Assembly: GCF_015278125.1 (NCBI RefSeq)
Contig: NZ_JADILO010000001.1
Span: 372,001-436,000, forward strand
Reading direction: 5' to 3'
DNA from: Vibrio fluminensis
GTDB taxonomy: Bacteria > Pseudomonadota > Gammaproteobacteria > Enterobacterales > Vibrionaceae
DNA length: 64,000 nucleotides
The notes beneath the pieces were generated by a model that was given only the letters and a program-made list of their open reading frames with translations, was not told the DNA's origin and ran no database searches. Below are positions 36,986 through 50,212 of this stretch, piece after piece (the stretch's first letter is position 1; every line of letters starts with the position of its first letter). Position numbers and translations under genes: made by a program.

Positions 36986-37891
36986 TTAAGCAAGCTCAGT
37001 TTGTAGCCATGGCCAGCCTTGCTTCTTACGGCTTAGCGTGTTTTCCATCATTAGCATGCCGTCTTGTTCATGCTTAACTAGCTTCTCAGCCCACTCACCT
37101 TTGTAAAGTAGACGAGTTTGCGCTGTTGTGATGTCTGTTAGCATCACAGCTGCGAATGCTAGACCTTCTTCAGCGCAACGGCGCTCTAGGTCAGCTTCAA
37201 GTGCATCGATCATGCCGTCAACTTGCTCTAGAGTTGCAAGCTCAACTTGACCTACTACTACGTCACGACCGTTGAATGGGTAACCTTTAAGGTCTTTCTC
37301 AACAAGTTCAGCCGCAGATAGACCTTCGATGTCTGTCTTAGCGATCAGTAGATCTTTGATGAAAGCGTCAACATCTTGTACATCAGCAATTGCCGCTAGT
37401 TCAGCAACCGCATCTTTGTCTTTTTGCGTACAAGTTGGAGAAGCAAAACCTACAGTGTCAGAAAGGATTGCTGACATCATAAGCTTAGCGATTTGAGGAG
37501 TAATTGCGTGACCTTCAATCTTGAACATGTTGAATAGTACAGTGTTTGTACAACCTACAGGCCAGATCCAAGCTTCCATTGGGTTCACTGTCATCACGTC
37601 ACCTAGACGGTGGTGGTCAACGATACCTAGGATTTCTGCTTCAGCCACATCGTCTGGTGCTTGTGCTAGATCTGAGTAGTCAACTAGCCAGATTTGCTCG
37701 CCAGCAACAGAAGTACGTAGAACTGGAGTTTCAGCGCCAGCTACTTCTAGAATGTGTTGAGTTTCGCGGTTGATCTCGCCTTGGCGAATTGGCATTGCTT
37801 CAACGCCACGTGCTTTAAGTAGCTCAGTTGCTACGATTGCACTACAGATACTATCACTATCAGGGTTCTTGTGACCTACAACTAGAATCAT
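36986..37891 (-). CDS. ppaC: manganese-dependent inorganic pyrophosphatase
   Basis: A 301-aa family II pyrophosphatase of the DHH superfamily that hydrolyses pyrophosphate to phosphate. Motifs: VVGHKNPDSDSICSA (first metal-binding His and Asp), LVDYSD, and the DHH box IVDHHRLGD, then the C-terminal SRKKQ that holds substrate phosphate. No CBS regulatory domains, so it is the simple form. Monocistronic, leftward. Confidence 0.96.
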   Translation of the reverse strand: MILVVGHKNPDSDSICSAIVATELLKARGVEAMPIRQGEINRETQHILEVAGAETPVLRTSVAGEQIWLVDYSDLAQAPDDVAEAEILGIVDHHRLGDVMTVNPMEAWIWPVGCTNTVLFNMFKIEGHAITPQIAKLMMSAILSDTVGFASPTCTQKDKDAVAELAAIADVQDVDAFIKDLLIAKTDIEGLSAAELVEKDLKGYPFNGRDVVVGQVELATLEQVDGMIDALEADLERRCAEEGLAFAAVMLTDITTAQTRLLYKGEWAEKLVKHEQDGMLMMENTLSRKKQGWPWLQTELA

Positions 37892-38014
37892 TGCTCTTCC
37901 TATTTAAGTCTTACCACTTGCCTAAATTATGTTTTTGCCACGTAAACGCGGTTTTCTAGGCAATTACTTACGAAAGCCGATACTTTACCTGATTTTTGCA
38001 ATTTGTCATCGGTA

Positions 38015-38105
38015 AATTAATCGGAACGCTTCGCTTACAGACGACGGAATACGGATTAGGGAAGAAGGATTACGGAACGCTCAACTTTGTGGAGCTACGG
38101 ATGCA
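38015..38105 (+). repeat. degenerate ACGGA-type repeats between his operon and ppaC
   Basis: Within the gap between the ppaC start and the his terminator, several ACGGA/ACGGAT words recur (cagacgacgga, atacggatt, gattacggaacg, ctacggatg) at irregular spacing of 10 to 40 bases. It looks like a decayed tandem repeat. No ORF or promoter was recognised. Confidence 0.3.
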
Positions 38106-38130
38106 GGGCTGGAGAAAGGAGAAAATAATA

Positions 38131-38157
38131 AAGGGTTGCCTTATTTCAGCAACCCTT
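38131..38157 (-). terminator. terminator of the his operon
   Basis: Stem AAGGGTTGC / GCAACCCTT with a nine-base loop, 24 bases after the hisI stop; on the minus strand the tail reads TATTATTTTC. Confidence 0.8.
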
Positions 38158-38180
38158 GAGTGGTTTCAATCAACAAGTGA

Positions 38181-38812
38181 TTATTTGTGGCGCTCTTTTA
38201 GCTTGTTGATCACATCATTGAACGACAAGCCTTGGTCTTGAAGCAAAACAAACAAATGGTAGATGAGATCAGCAGATTCACAGACTAATTCCGCCTTGTC
38301 ACCCGACGTTGCCGCAAGCGCGACTTCAACGCCCTCTTCACCCACTTTCTGCGAAATACGTTTGGTGCCACGGGCATAGAGACTCGCGGTGTAGGATGAA
38401 TCGGGATCGGCATCTTTACGAGCAGCCAAGAGTTGTTCAAGTTGATGAAGCCAAACCAATTGAGATTCTTCTTGCTTATCGCCATCCCAACAGGTTGTGG
38501 TACCCGTGTGGCAAGTTGGACCGATTGGATTCACTTTAACCAATAAGGTGTCATTGTCACAATCAAGTGCAGCATTAACGAGGTTGAGCACGTTGCCCGA
38601 AGTTTCGCCCTTGGTCCAAAGACGCTGCTTGGTACGGGAATAAAAGGTCACATGCCCTGTTTCACCAGTTTTTGCTAACGCATCTTGGTTCATGTAACCC
38701 ATCATTAATACTTGGCTTGACTGGAAATCTTGCACAATCACAGGCAATAAACCATCCACTTTATTCCAGTCAATACGCTCGCTTAGTGCCACAATATCGC
38801 TCACTTGAAAAC

Positions 38813-38816
<4 letters not shown>
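38181..38816 (-). CDS. hisI: bifunctional phosphoribosyl-AMP cyclohydrolase / phosphoribosyl-ATP pyrophosphatase
   Basis: A 211-aa fusion (HisIE) for steps 2 and 3 of histidine synthesis. The N-terminal cyclohydrolase has [16 protein letters not shown] and the metal site [20 protein letters not shown]; the C-terminal pyrophosphohydrolase has [22 protein letters not shown], with the E-rich [10 protein letters not shown] helix. Last gene of hisGDCBHAFI; overlaps hisF by four bases. Confidence 0.96.
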
Positions 38817-40332
<1,516 letters not shown>

Positions 40333-40947
40333 CTACAAATTTAAGAAATTCTCGATAAGTTTTGAGCCCGCGCAGCTTGAGCGCTCAGGGTGAAATTGCA
40401 CCCCATAATAGTTGCCACTTTGCACCGCGGCGCTGAACGGCTGACCATAATCACACTCCGCAATAGTGTAGTCACCAACAGGCATGGCAAAGCTATGCAC
40501 AAAATAGAAATACTCGCCTTCTTCAATGCCTTTAAATAACGGATGTTCCGGTAGAGATTTGACGGTATTCCAGCCCATGTGTGGTAATGGCAGTTCACCG
40601 GTTTGCATCAGCTTTACTTCACCGTCACACAAACCTAAACACTCAACTTGCGCGTCCGCTTTCTGCCCTTTCTCTTGGGAGAATTTGCCTAAAAGTTGCA
40701 TACCAAGACAGATGCCAAGGAGCGGCTTTTCTACTTGCTTAACCAAACTAATCAGATTGCGCTCTTCGAGGTTTTTCATTGCCTCACTCGCCGTGCCTAC
40801 ACCGGGTAAAAACAGCTTATCAGCAGCCAAAACCACTTGAGGATCTTTGGAAATTTCAACTTCACAGCCCAAGCGTTCAATGGCAAATCGAACCGAGGAG
40901 ACATTGGCACAACCGGTATCAATAATGACGACTTTCTGTTGTTTCAT
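40333..40947 (-). CDS. hisH: imidazole glycerol phosphate synthase, glutaminase subunit
   Basis: A 204-aa class I glutamine amidotransferase that supplies ammonia to HisF. The nucleophile Cys is in [13 protein letters not shown]; the His-x-Glu pair is in [10 protein letters not shown]. Eight bases after hisB. Confidence 0.96.
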   Translation of the reverse strand: MKQQKVVIIDTGCANVSSVRFAIERLGCEVEISKDPQVVLAADKLFLPGVGTASEAMKNLEERNLISLVKQVEKPLLGICLGMQLLGKFSQEKGQKADAQVECLGLCDGEVKLMQTGELPLPHMGWNTVKSLPEHPLFKGIEEGEYFYFVHSFAMPVGDYTIAECDYGQPFSAAVQSGNYYGVQFHPERSSCAGSKLIENFLNL

Positions 40948-40955
40948 AATGCCTC

Positions 40956-42029
40956 CTACAACACGCCTTTGCTGCTTGGTAGCTCTGTACCTTCCACTTT
41001 GATGGCTTGGCGCAATGTACGACCAAAGGCTTTAAATAAGCTTTCGATGATGTGGTGATCATTATCACCTGACGACGATAGGTGCAGCGTACAAGCGAGA
41101 GTGTCGGTTAATGAACGGAAAAAGTGCACCACCATTTCGGTTGACAGATCACCTACCTGCTCGCGGCTAAACTCGGCGTCAAACTTAAGGTACGGGCGAC
41201 CTGATAAGTCAAGTGCACACTGCGCCAAACACTCATCCATTGGCAAGCTAAAACCAAATCGACCGATGCCGCGTTTATCCCCCAGCGCATCTTTAAGCGC
41301 TTGCCCAAGTGCCAGCGCGGTGTCTTCGACTGTGTGGTGATCATCGATATGCAAATCACCTTCCACTTGGCAAATCATCTGGAAGCCACCATGGGTAGCG
41401 ATTTGATCCAGCATATGATCGAAGAAGCCTAAACCTGTTGAAATCTGGTTGCCACCTTGCTCATCAAGATTAACGCGCACTCTAATATCGGTTTCTTTGG
41501 TGGTGCGAATCACTTCCGCAATGCGTGCATTAACCGTCAAATCTTTGAGGATTTGCTGCCAACCCATGGTTTCTGGATGATATTGAATGCCGCGAATCGC
41601 CATGTTCTCTGCCAATTGCAGATCCGTGGCGCGATCGCCAATCACCACTGAATGTTGGAAGTCAACCTTGCCACTTTGTAGATACTCTTTCACCATGCCA
41701 AGCTTTGGCTTGCGACATGAGCAGTTGTCCTCTTCAAAGTGCGGGCAGATCAAAACATCGTCAAACTTCACGCCTTGCGAGGAAAAGATCTCCATCATCA
41801 TGTCATGTGGGGCGTCAAAATCGGCTTGTGGGTAGCTATCGGTGCCTAAACCATCTTGGTTCGTCACCATCACTAGGCGGTAACCTGCATCTTGCAGTGC
41901 AAGTAAGCTTGGAATAACGAAAGGCTCAAGTTTTAGCTTATCGAGGCGATCAACTTGGAAGTCGATTGGTGGCTCAACGATCAACGTGCCGTCACGGTCG
42001 ATAAACAAGATTTTTTGCTGCTTGCTCAC
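40956..42029 (-). CDS. hisB: bifunctional histidinol-phosphatase / imidazoleglycerol-phosphate dehydratase
   Basis: A 357-aa fusion found in enterics and vibrios. The N-terminal HAD phosphatase starts [16 protein letters not shown] (nucleophile Asp in DRDGT) and has a zinc loop [15 protein letters not shown]. The C-terminal dehydratase has [17 protein letters not shown] and [15 protein letters not shown] metal-binding His clusters. Separated from hisC by 70 bases with no obvious signal. Confidence 0.96.
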   Translation of the reverse strand: MSKQQKILFIDRDGTLIVEPPIDFQVDRLDKLKLEPFVIPSLLALQDAGYRLVMVTNQDGLGTDSYPQADFDAPHDMMMEIFSSQGVKFDDVLICPHFEEDNCSCRKPKLGMVKEYLQSGKVDFQHSVVIGDRATDLQLAENMAIRGIQYHPETMGWQQILKDLTVNARIAEVIRTTKETDIRVRVNLDEQGGNQISTGLGFFDHMLDQIATHGGFQMICQVEGDLHIDDHHTVEDTALALGQALKDALGDKRGIGRFGFSLPMDECLAQCALDLSGRPYLKFDAEFSREQVGDLSTEMVVHFFRSLTDTLACTLHLSSSGDNDHHIIESLFKAFGRTLRQAIKVEGTELPSSKGVL

Positions 42030-42099
42030 TGGAATATCCTTATCAATTTAGCGCCCTCGCCCTCAAGCCAGAGCGCACTACTTATTTAACTGCTCGTCG

Positions 42100-44441
<2,342 letters not shown>

Positions 44442-44446
44442 GACAA

Positions 44447-45343
44447 TTACTCCATCATTTTTTCAATTGGCAATACTAGAATTGAACTCGCACCCAACTC
44501 TTTGAGTTGTTCCATGGTTTCCCAGAACAGATTTTCGGTACTCACAAGGTGAACGGCAACTTTTTGTTTTTCTGCAGACAGAGGCAATACAGTTGGGTCT
44601 TCTGCACCAGGCAGTAGTGCTTTAATCTGCTCTAAGCGATCAACGGGTGCGTGCAACATAATGTATTTTGATTCTTTAGCTTGTTGTACACCTTGCATAC
44701 GAGTCAGCAGTTTGTCGATAAGCTCTTGTTTCTCTGCATCAAACTCGCCTAAGCGCTGAATAAGCGTCGCTTTAGAACGGAAAATAACTTCGGCTTCTTT
44801 TAGACCATTGGCTTCGAGCGTCGCGCCCGTTGAAACTAAATCAGCAATCGCATCTGATAAACCTGCGCGCGGCGCCACTTCAACCGAGCCAGTCAGCATA
44901 CAGGTAGAGAAAGGAATACCCTCTTTGTCCATATACGCTTTTAGCAGTTGCGGATAAGTGGTAGCGATACGTTTACCAGCAAGATCTTGTGGACCGTTGT
45001 ACTCTTGATCTTTATTAATCGCGATAGACAAACGACAGCCACCAAAATCAAGGCGACGTAGCTGAACAAACTCACAAGGTTCACCCAAGGCTTTACGATC
45101 GAGACGAACTTCTTCTAATTCGTTTTCACCGATAAAGCCAAGATCTACCACGCCATCCATGATCAAACCTGGGATGTCGTCATCACGAACCAGTAACAAA
45201 TCAATGGGCATATTAAGTGAGTGAACAACCAAACGCTCACCCATAATGTTAAATTTTACGCCGCACTTTTTAAGCAATAGCTGACTCTCTTTGCTTAGGC
45301 GACCTTTCTTTTGAATAGCGATTCTTAGGCGTTGTGTTTGCAT
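44447..45343 (-). CDS. hisG: ATP phosphoribosyltransferase (long form)
   Basis: A 298-aa first enzyme of histidine synthesis, joining ATP and PRPP; feedback-inhibited by histidine. [16 protein letters not shown] starts the catalytic lobes and the C-terminal ACT-like regulatory domain ([20 protein letters not shown] region) shows the long form, so no HisZ is needed. The frame extends six codons upstream, but AGGGA seven to eight bases before ATG 45343 and the family start MQTQRLRIA fix the start. Lies directly behind the attenuator. Confidence 0.96.
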   Translation of the reverse strand: MQTQRLRIAIQKKGRLSKESQLLLKKCGVKFNIMGERLVVHSLNMPIDLLLVRDDDIPGLIMDGVVDLGFIGENELEEVRLDRKALGEPCEFVQLRRLDFGGCRLSIAINKDQEYNGPQDLAGKRIATTYPQLLKAYMDKEGIPFSTCMLTGSVEVAPRAGLSDAIADLVSTGATLEANGLKEAEVIFRSKATLIQRLGEFDAEKQELIDKLLTRMQGVQQAKESKYIMLHAPVDRLEQIKALLPGAEDPTVLPLSAEKQKVAVHLVSTENLFWETMEQLKELGASSILVLPIEKMME

Positions 45344-45399
45344 TGCGTTATCCCTGTGCAAGTAATACTTAGATATTTTATAAAGCCGTAAAATTGAAA

Positions 45400-45431
45400 A
45401 ACCCTCGGAAGATCTTTGTCTCCCGAGGGTT
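45400..45431 (-). terminator. his attenuator terminator
   Basis: Read leftward: stem AACCCTCGG, loop of about 14 bases, CCGAGGGTT, then further T (five in all), 57 bases before hisG. The first arm extends as CGGGAG and can pair instead with CTCCCG-type words at 45455-45500, giving the anti-terminator expected of a his leader. Confidence 0.9.
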
Positions 45432-45503
45432 AATTCTTAAAATCTCTGACTTAAGCCTCCGGGAGTATCCTGTCCCCCGGGTACGCGTACATCTCCCGAA
45501 AGA
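45432..45503 (-). promoter_or_regulatory. his leader antiterminator/pause region
   Basis: Between the leader peptide stop and the terminator the RNA has alternating CGGGAG, CCCGGG and CTCCCG words (for example TCTCCCG, CCCGGGTACGCG, CTCCGGGAG), which can form competing stems with each other and with the terminator arm. This is the classical set of mutually exclusive structures. Confidence 0.75.
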
Positions 45504-45536
45504 CTACATTGGGTGATGGTGATGATGAATGTTCAT
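45504..45536 (-). CDS. hisL: his operon leader peptide
   Basis: A 10-codon peptide MNIHHHHHPM followed by TAG, containing five His codons in a row (two CAC, three CAT). When charged tRNA-His is scarce the ribosome stalls on these codons, favours the antiterminator and lets hisGDCBHAFI be transcribed. E. coli HisL has seven His in a longer peptide. Too short for automatic gene calls. Confidence 0.93.
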   Translation of the reverse strand: MNIHHHHHPM

Positions 45537-45750
45537 GATAAAATTACGCATACTTATTTAAGCTCTTCATTTCTGCTTGGTTGATAACCACACTAACCAA
45601 GCCGTTAACTTTTTTCAACTATTAATTTAAGTTTTTTTCATCTTATAACAATATCTAGCCCATTGCGTCGCATTGATTGAACTTGGCTATATGTTGTTTG
45701 CTTTGATTAGCTTCTCTCTCTCGCCTGATTCACTTTTCAAGGCACACAAA
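45537..45750 (-). promoter_or_regulatory. his promoter region with a palindromic element
   Basis: The gap between the leader peptide and the end of the NhaC-family gene. A perfect inverted repeat GCTTGGTT-N12-AACCAAGC lies at 45575-45602, 39 bases before the hisL start codon, in the place where a -35 or an operator is expected. A single -10/-35 pair could not be decided. Confidence 0.55.
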
Positions 45751-45774
45751 AAAAGGAAGCCGAAGCTTCCTTTT
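45751..45774 (-). terminator. rho-independent terminator of the NhaC-family gene
   Basis: Stem AAAAGGAAGC / GCTTCCTTTT around CGAA; on the minus strand followed by further T (seven in all). 22 bases past the gene stop. Confidence 0.9.
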
Positions 45775-45795
45775 CAATCTTTGTTTTGCCGAGTT

Positions 45796-47388
45796 TTAGC
45801 AAGAGCTCATTTTTGACTTAGACAATACACTCAATACAAAACATACCGCGACAAATGCTGCTGTTGCTGCTGCGAAAGAAATCGCTAGGTTGTCAGTAAT
45901 ACCAAGCGCGATAAAGCCGATACAAGAGACAAGCGCTACCGACAGCGCGTATGGCAACTGTGTCGCAACGTGGTCGATGTGGTTACAACGTGCACCTGTC
46001 GATGACAGAATCGTCGTATCAGAGATTGGAGAACAGTGGTCACCAAATACTGAACCTGCTAGTACCGCACTTAGCATAGGTAGCATTAGAGCAATATCCG
46101 TATTACCAGCCATGTCACCCGCGATTGGCAGCATGATGCCAAACGTACCCCATGAACTACCGGTTGAGAATGCCATCACACCAGATAGTAGGAATAGGAT
46201 CACTGGCAACCACTGAGGATCGATGTTGCCTTGTGCCATTGTTGACAGGTAACTACCTGTTTTCATGTCACCAATCACAGTGCCGATTGACCATGCAAAC
46301 ACAAGGATCAGAATCGCACCGAACATTGATTTTGCACCAATCCATAGCGTGCGATTGATTTCTAGTGCTGGCAGACCCTGCTTTACTACCGTAAACAGTG
46401 CAACAAACAGACCAACCAAACCACCGTAAATTAGCGAAGTACCAACATTGGTATTTTCAAACGCGCCAAGTAGCGCGAATGACTTACCCGCTTCTGCTAG
46501 AGCTTGACCACCGGTGTAAAGCATAGAAGCAACCGTTGCGATAATTAGCGCAACAATCGGCAGAACTAGATCAGATACTTTGCCTTTTTCGCTCTCAGTA
46601 ATGTCCAGCTCTTCATCTAAAGCGCGTGCTTCATCAAAATCGTCGCTTTGCACGTCATCAAAGCCGCGGCCTTGTGCTGCTGCGATTTCGTGATCACGCA
46701 TCTTACCTACATTCAAACCAAACCACGCAACCGCAAATACCATCAGTAGTGCAAAAATTGCGTAAAAGTTCATTGGCACCAAACGCATATAGGCACCCAG
46801 CGCTGAATATTCTGTAATACCGTGAGAAACCAAGATACCGCTGATGATTGTCATGATGTATGCGCCCCAGCTTGACGCTGGCATTACGACACACATTGGC
46901 GCGGCAGTTGAGTCTAGGATGTAAGCTAGCTTAGCGCGTGATACATAAAAACGGTCAGTTACAGGGCGAGAGATAGCACCAACTGCCAAGCTGTTAAAGT
47001 AATCATCAATAAAGATAAAAATACCTAAAAACGCAGCCAATAGTTTTGCACCACGTTTACTTTTCACTCGTGACTGAGCCCAATCAGCAAATGCGCGAGT
47101 ACCACCCGATAGGGTTAATAATGCGGTCATCATACCTAGTAATACTAGGAAGCCGATGATGCTCATATTACCAGCATTGATTGAGCCATCTTCAACAAAT
47201 ACGCCAAACACAGTGTTTTTAACGTAAGTTAAAGTGTCACCCAACGAGTAATCAGCCAAAAGAATAGCACCTAGTAGAATACCCATACCAAGTGATAACA
47301 ATACACGACGCGTAACAATAGCTAGCGTCAAAGCCACTACCGGAGGCAGCAGTGATAAAGGAGATGATGCAAAATCGATTAAATTCAT
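45796..47388 (-). CDS. NhaC-family carrier, probable lysine transporter
   Basis: A 530-aa inner-membrane protein with eleven to twelve membrane segments in the Na+/H+ antiporter NhaC superfamily: IFIFIDDYFNSLAVGAISRPVTDRF, split by a loop, MCVVMPASSWGAYI, STGSSWGTFGIMLPIA and VFGDHCSPISDTTILSSTGA are the hallmark blocks. A hydrophilic acidic loop at about residues 235-270 (DDFDEARALDEELDI) is unusual. The family exchanges sodium or organic cations; because this gene has a lysine riboswitch, lysine uptake is the better guess, in line with published comparative-genomic proposals for riboswitch-linked NhaC proteins. Its own ribosome site is weak (GAAG four bases before ATG) and may be masked by RNA structure. 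Confidence 0.88.
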   Translation of the reverse strand: MNLIDFASSPLSLLPPVVALTLAIVTRRVLLSLGMGILLGAILLADYSLGDTLTYVKNTVFGVFVEDGSINAGNMSIIGFLVLLGMMTALLTLSGGTRAFADWAQSRVKSKRGAKLLAAFLGIFIFIDDYFNSLAVGAISRPVTDRFYVSRAKLAYILDSTAAPMCVVMPASSWGAYIMTIISGILVSHGITEYSALGAYMRLVPMNFYAIFALLMVFAVAWFGLNVGKMRDHEIAAAQGRGFDDVQSDDFDEARALDEELDITESEKGKVSDLVLPIVALIIATVASMLYTGGQALAEAGKSFALLGAFENTNVGTSLIYGGLVGLFVALFTVVKQGLPALEINRTLWIGAKSMFGAILILVFAWSIGTVIGDMKTGSYLSTMAQGNIDPQWLPVILFLLSGVMAFSTGSSWGTFGIMLPIAGDMAGNTDIALMLPMLSAVLAGSVFGDHCSPISDTTILSSTGARCNHIDHVATQLPYALSVALVSCIGFIALGITDNLAISFAAATAAFVAVCFVLSVLSKSKMSSC

Positions 47389-47421
47389 GATCTTCGAAAC
47401 CAGTAATAAATGGTTAGAGAT

Positions 47422-47430
47422 CTACTGCAG
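47422..47430 (-). promoter_or_regulatory. possible anti-P1 strand of the lysine riboswitch
   Basis: CTGCAGTAG on the minus strand is complementary, with one G-U pair, to CTACTGTAG, the 3-prime strand of riboswitch helix P1 at 47497-47505. Pairing the two would undo P1 and rearrange the leader some 35 bases before the start codon. Confidence 0.55.
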
Positions 47431-47496
47431 ACACATAGATTCCATTATCTATGCATGTTGAACATAGCGACAGGGAAGTGAACACTCCACCCAACC

Positions 47497-47680
47497 CTAC
47501 AGTAGCGCTCCATAGTTATACAAATAATAGACTATGGCAGTGTTGCCCCTATTCGAACGCAACCCCAGCGAGTGGTTTTGATATACCAGTTCACTTCGGC
47601 GGATAAGACCTTTCACGCTTGTTCATTGGCATCACCCCAACAAACGTTACTGATTCATTCCGCTCCTCTACCGCGACAAC
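47497..47680 (-). promoter_or_regulatory. lysine riboswitch (L box aptamer)
   Basis: Read leftward the conserved L-box blocks come in order: GCGGTAGAGGAGCG, AATCAGTA, GTTGGGGTGATGCC, GTGAAAGG, CCGCCGAAGTG, CTCGCTGGGGTTGCG, GGGGCAACACTGCCATAG, and CTATGGAGCGCTACTG closing P1 (GGTAG with CTAC). These are the sequence and spacing of lysine riboswitch cores. It sits 110 bases before the NhaC-family gene and implies control of that gene by lysine. Confidence 0.92.
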
Positions 47681-48307
47681 CAAAGAATAAGCTGAATTAA
47701 ACATTCTTTAACACAACTTTAACCAATGTGACGCATTAGGTAACGGTCATTGTACTTATAAAAATCACATTTACAACAGATATTGCTATAAAAAATCACC
47801 GTAATATTGTCACATAAAACCAATAACTCGGATTAGGGATTGAGGCGTTATCGGTCAGCTTACTCTTAATACTTTCTAGAATAAAAAGTTAGCTCCAATT
47901 ACTCGTTATAAAAATACAATGACTATTGATTGTTCATCATGATTTATTTTTGCTCACATTAACCTTCTTCTCAGCACCTTAAACGTATCACTTGGAATTA
48001 GTCTTAAGGTGGTAACTAAACCACCGTTCTATTTACGACCTGCCACCCTTTGTCTTTAACAATAATTTGAATAGATATTATTTGAATAGTTAAAGTGGCG
48101 ATTATGAAACTAGGCACTATACTTATAGGCTATTTTGATTCTATTCATATTACTTCTTATTAAAGAACAGAATGTGAACTGAGTTTAAACTTTCAAATCT
48201 TATCAGCGCGACAAATTTATTTCATACAATTTACAATATTTAAATTGTATTATCAGGAATACACTATTAATATTACTTTGTCGCTTACAATATATTGGTG
48301 AGATTTT
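47681..48307. other. AT-rich 627-bp region between the lysine riboswitch and hns
   Basis: Very AT-rich divergent region. It must hold the riboswitch promoter and the hns promoter, and its composition suits H-NS autoregulation. A small hairpin GGTGGT / ACCACC is near 48009-48026. A 19-codon frame at about 48105 lacks a good ribosome site. No larger ORF. Confidence 0.45.
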
Positions 48308-48712
48308 ATGTCGGAATTAACAAAAACTCTTTTAAACATTCGTAGTCTTCGTGCTTTTTCTCGCGAACTTACTCTTGAGCAATTAGAAGAAGCACTAGAG
48401 AAATTAACTCTAGTCGTTTCTGAGCGCAAAGAAGTAGAAGAAGAAGAGCGCGCAGCACAAGCTGAGCAAGAAGCTAAATTAGCAGCAATCGCAGAACAAA
48501 TCGCAAAAGATGGTATTGATGTTAGTGCACTTATCAGCGCACTTGCTGGCGAGACGAAAACCAAAGCTAAATCTAAGCGTGCTCCTCGTCCGGCGAAATA
48601 CAAATACCTAGACGAAGGTGAAGAAAAAACTTGGACAGGTCAAGGTCGTACACCTTCAGCAATCCAAGCTCAATTAGATGCGGGCAAATCTCTAGAAGAT
48701 TTCCTAATCTAA
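48308..48712 (+). CDS. hns: histone-like nucleoid-structuring protein H-NS (VicH type)
   Basis: A 134-aa nucleoid protein that silences AT-rich and acquired DNA. An N-terminal helical dimerisation region (SELTKTLLNIRSLRAFSREL onward, coiled coil with EEEERAAQAEQEAKL), a flexible basic linker (KTKAKSKRAPRPAK at about 83-97) and the C-terminal DNA-binding domain with the minor-groove loop TWTGQGRTP. GGTGAG lies upstream of ATG 48308. The long AT-rich leader suggests autoregulation. Confidence 0.96.
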   Translation: MSELTKTLLNIRSLRAFSRELTLEQLEEALEKLTLVVSERKEVEEEERAAQAEQEAKLAAIAEQIAKDGIDVSALISALAGETKTKAKSKRAPRPAKYKYLDEGEEKTWTGQGRTPSAIQAQLDAGKSLEDFLI

Positions 48713-48733
48713 TTTATCTAGATACAGATATAG

Positions 48734-48761
48734 AAAAAGCTCCCTTCTAGGGAGCTTTTTT
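48734..48761. terminator. bidirectional terminator between hns and gsk
   Basis: Stem AAAAAGCTCCC / GGGAGCTTTTT with a five-base loop and T runs on both strands; the flanking genes converge. Confidence 0.9.
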
Positions 48762-48814
48762 GTATTCGTGGTTTTTATTAAAGCCCACACTAAGGTGAGC
48801 TTTAATAATCTCGC

Positions 48815-50119
48815 TTATCTTTCCCAGTAAGCTTCTTCTAAGCTGTCTTCACGCTCAGGCAAACCACGAGACAAACGAGGTGAGTGCTGAACCAGCACTT
48901 CGTAACTAGCGCGGTTTGAGTATTTACATACCTGAGAGAATGATGAATAAGTTAAGAATGCGTAAGCGTGCTTACTTGAGTTTGGCACGTTTTCTTTATG
49001 GTATTTATTTGCCGCCATATCATGCAAAAGCGCAGATAGAGCTGCGTCGCCAGCACCATTAGTATTCTTAATTTTCTCAGGGCCACCCATATAAGGTGAA
49101 ATATGCGAATAAACTTTAATCGGATTTTCACATAGCGACTTCGTTGCTGGGCGGCTAAACTCATAACGGTTAAATTCAGCAATACAGCCAGGAAGAAGTG
49201 GCAACGTAGTTTCACGTTTTGCTTCGTCTTCACTGTAACCCGCCATATATAAACCAACAGGGCCAGCCGTACACAATACCAAATCAACCCAATCCAAAGC
49301 TTTATCTGAAGCCGCTAGTGGATCGTGTTCACCCGTTAATGCTTCTGCTTCATCTTCGTTCATCGCAACAACACTTACATGATCACGTAAGAAGTCTTGC
49401 CAGAATTTAGGATCGTCTTGAATAACGAATTTAGTACCCAGAGTTAATACAACTGGCACATCATATTTCTTCGCATATTCAATTGCACGCATTGTTGCTT
49501 CAGGCATTGGATCACCTGGCTTACAACGAACTAAATAAGCAGTCAGTACTAACGCAGAAGCATTTTTAAAAATCTTCTCTGGAATACTATCAGGGCGAAG
49601 TTGGTTCATTTGACCTTCACTAATTGCAAAAGTACGTTCGCCATCTTCTGTAATAAGCGCAAAACAACGACCAATAGCACCTTCAACACCTTGTAGGTAG
49701 TTAAGGTCCATACGACTAGAGGTATTACACAAATAACGATAACCGTAGCTACCTATTTTTATGTCTTGGCTCATTACACCTAGTAGTGTTGATTTATCGT
49801 CTGCTAATACAGAGTAGTTATGTAGTGTATTACCAATTGTACCACCAGCGTATTCGTTAGTGATAAGGCAAGTCTCTTTTAACTCGTTGTATAACGCTTC
49901 TGCCGTTTGGTCATCAATCACCAATGAGTGACCTTTGCTCAGACCATATTTTTCGATGAGTTCCGAATCAACCTTTGCTTCAATGTCCACCAATGTTTGA
50001 TCGATACCAATAATATGGGTACGAGACATTTTCTTACTTGTTTGCGCTTGGCTCACCAAAGGATCACGCGCATGTACTGGAAAGTAGTGCTTTGATTTAC
50101 GTTGACCGGGAAATTTCAT
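48815..50119 (-). CDS. gsk: inosine/guanosine kinase
   Basis: A 434-aa PfkB-family kinase that phosphorylates inosine and guanosine for purine salvage. The glycine-rich EYAGGTIGNTLHNYSVL is the substrate region and KNTNGAGDAALSALLHDMA is the PfkB C-terminal signature with the catalytic Asp in GAGD. Length and both ends (MKFPGQRKSKHYFPV; EDSLEEAYWER) match the enteric enzyme. Upstream 93 bases hold no clear signal. Confidence 0.95.
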   Translation of the reverse strand: MKFPGQRKSKHYFPVHARDPLVSQAQTSKKMSRTHIIGIDQTLVDIEAKVDSELIEKYGLSKGHSLVIDDQTAEALYNELKETCLITNEYAGGTIGNTLHNYSVLADDKSTLLGVMSQDIKIGSYGYRYLCNTSSRMDLNYLQGVEGAIGRCFALITEDGERTFAISEGQMNQLRPDSIPEKIFKNASALVLTAYLVRCKPGDPMPEATMRAIEYAKKYDVPVVLTLGTKFVIQDDPKFWQDFLRDHVSVVAMNEDEAEALTGEHDPLAASDKALDWVDLVLCTAGPVGLYMAGYSEDEAKRETTLPLLPGCIAEFNRYEFSRPATKSLCENPIKVYSHISPYMGGPEKIKNTNGAGDAALSALLHDMAANKYHKENVPNSSKHAYAFLTYSSFSQVCKYSNRASYEVLVQHSPRLSRGLPEREDSLEEAYWER

Positions 50120-50212
50120 AATACAGGTTCTGATTAAGGGAAAGACAGGAAGGCGAATTCTACTGCGCTAGCGAATACGCTGCAATAACTGCGAGTATAG
50201 CAAACGTTTACT

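Noticed and set aside
48105..48164. 19-codon hydrophobic frame upstream of hns
   Set aside because: Poor ribosome site and AT-rich context make chance likely.
48253..48603. Antisense ORF over the hns start
   Set aside because: Shadow of the hns coiled coil; Ser/Ala-rich artefact.
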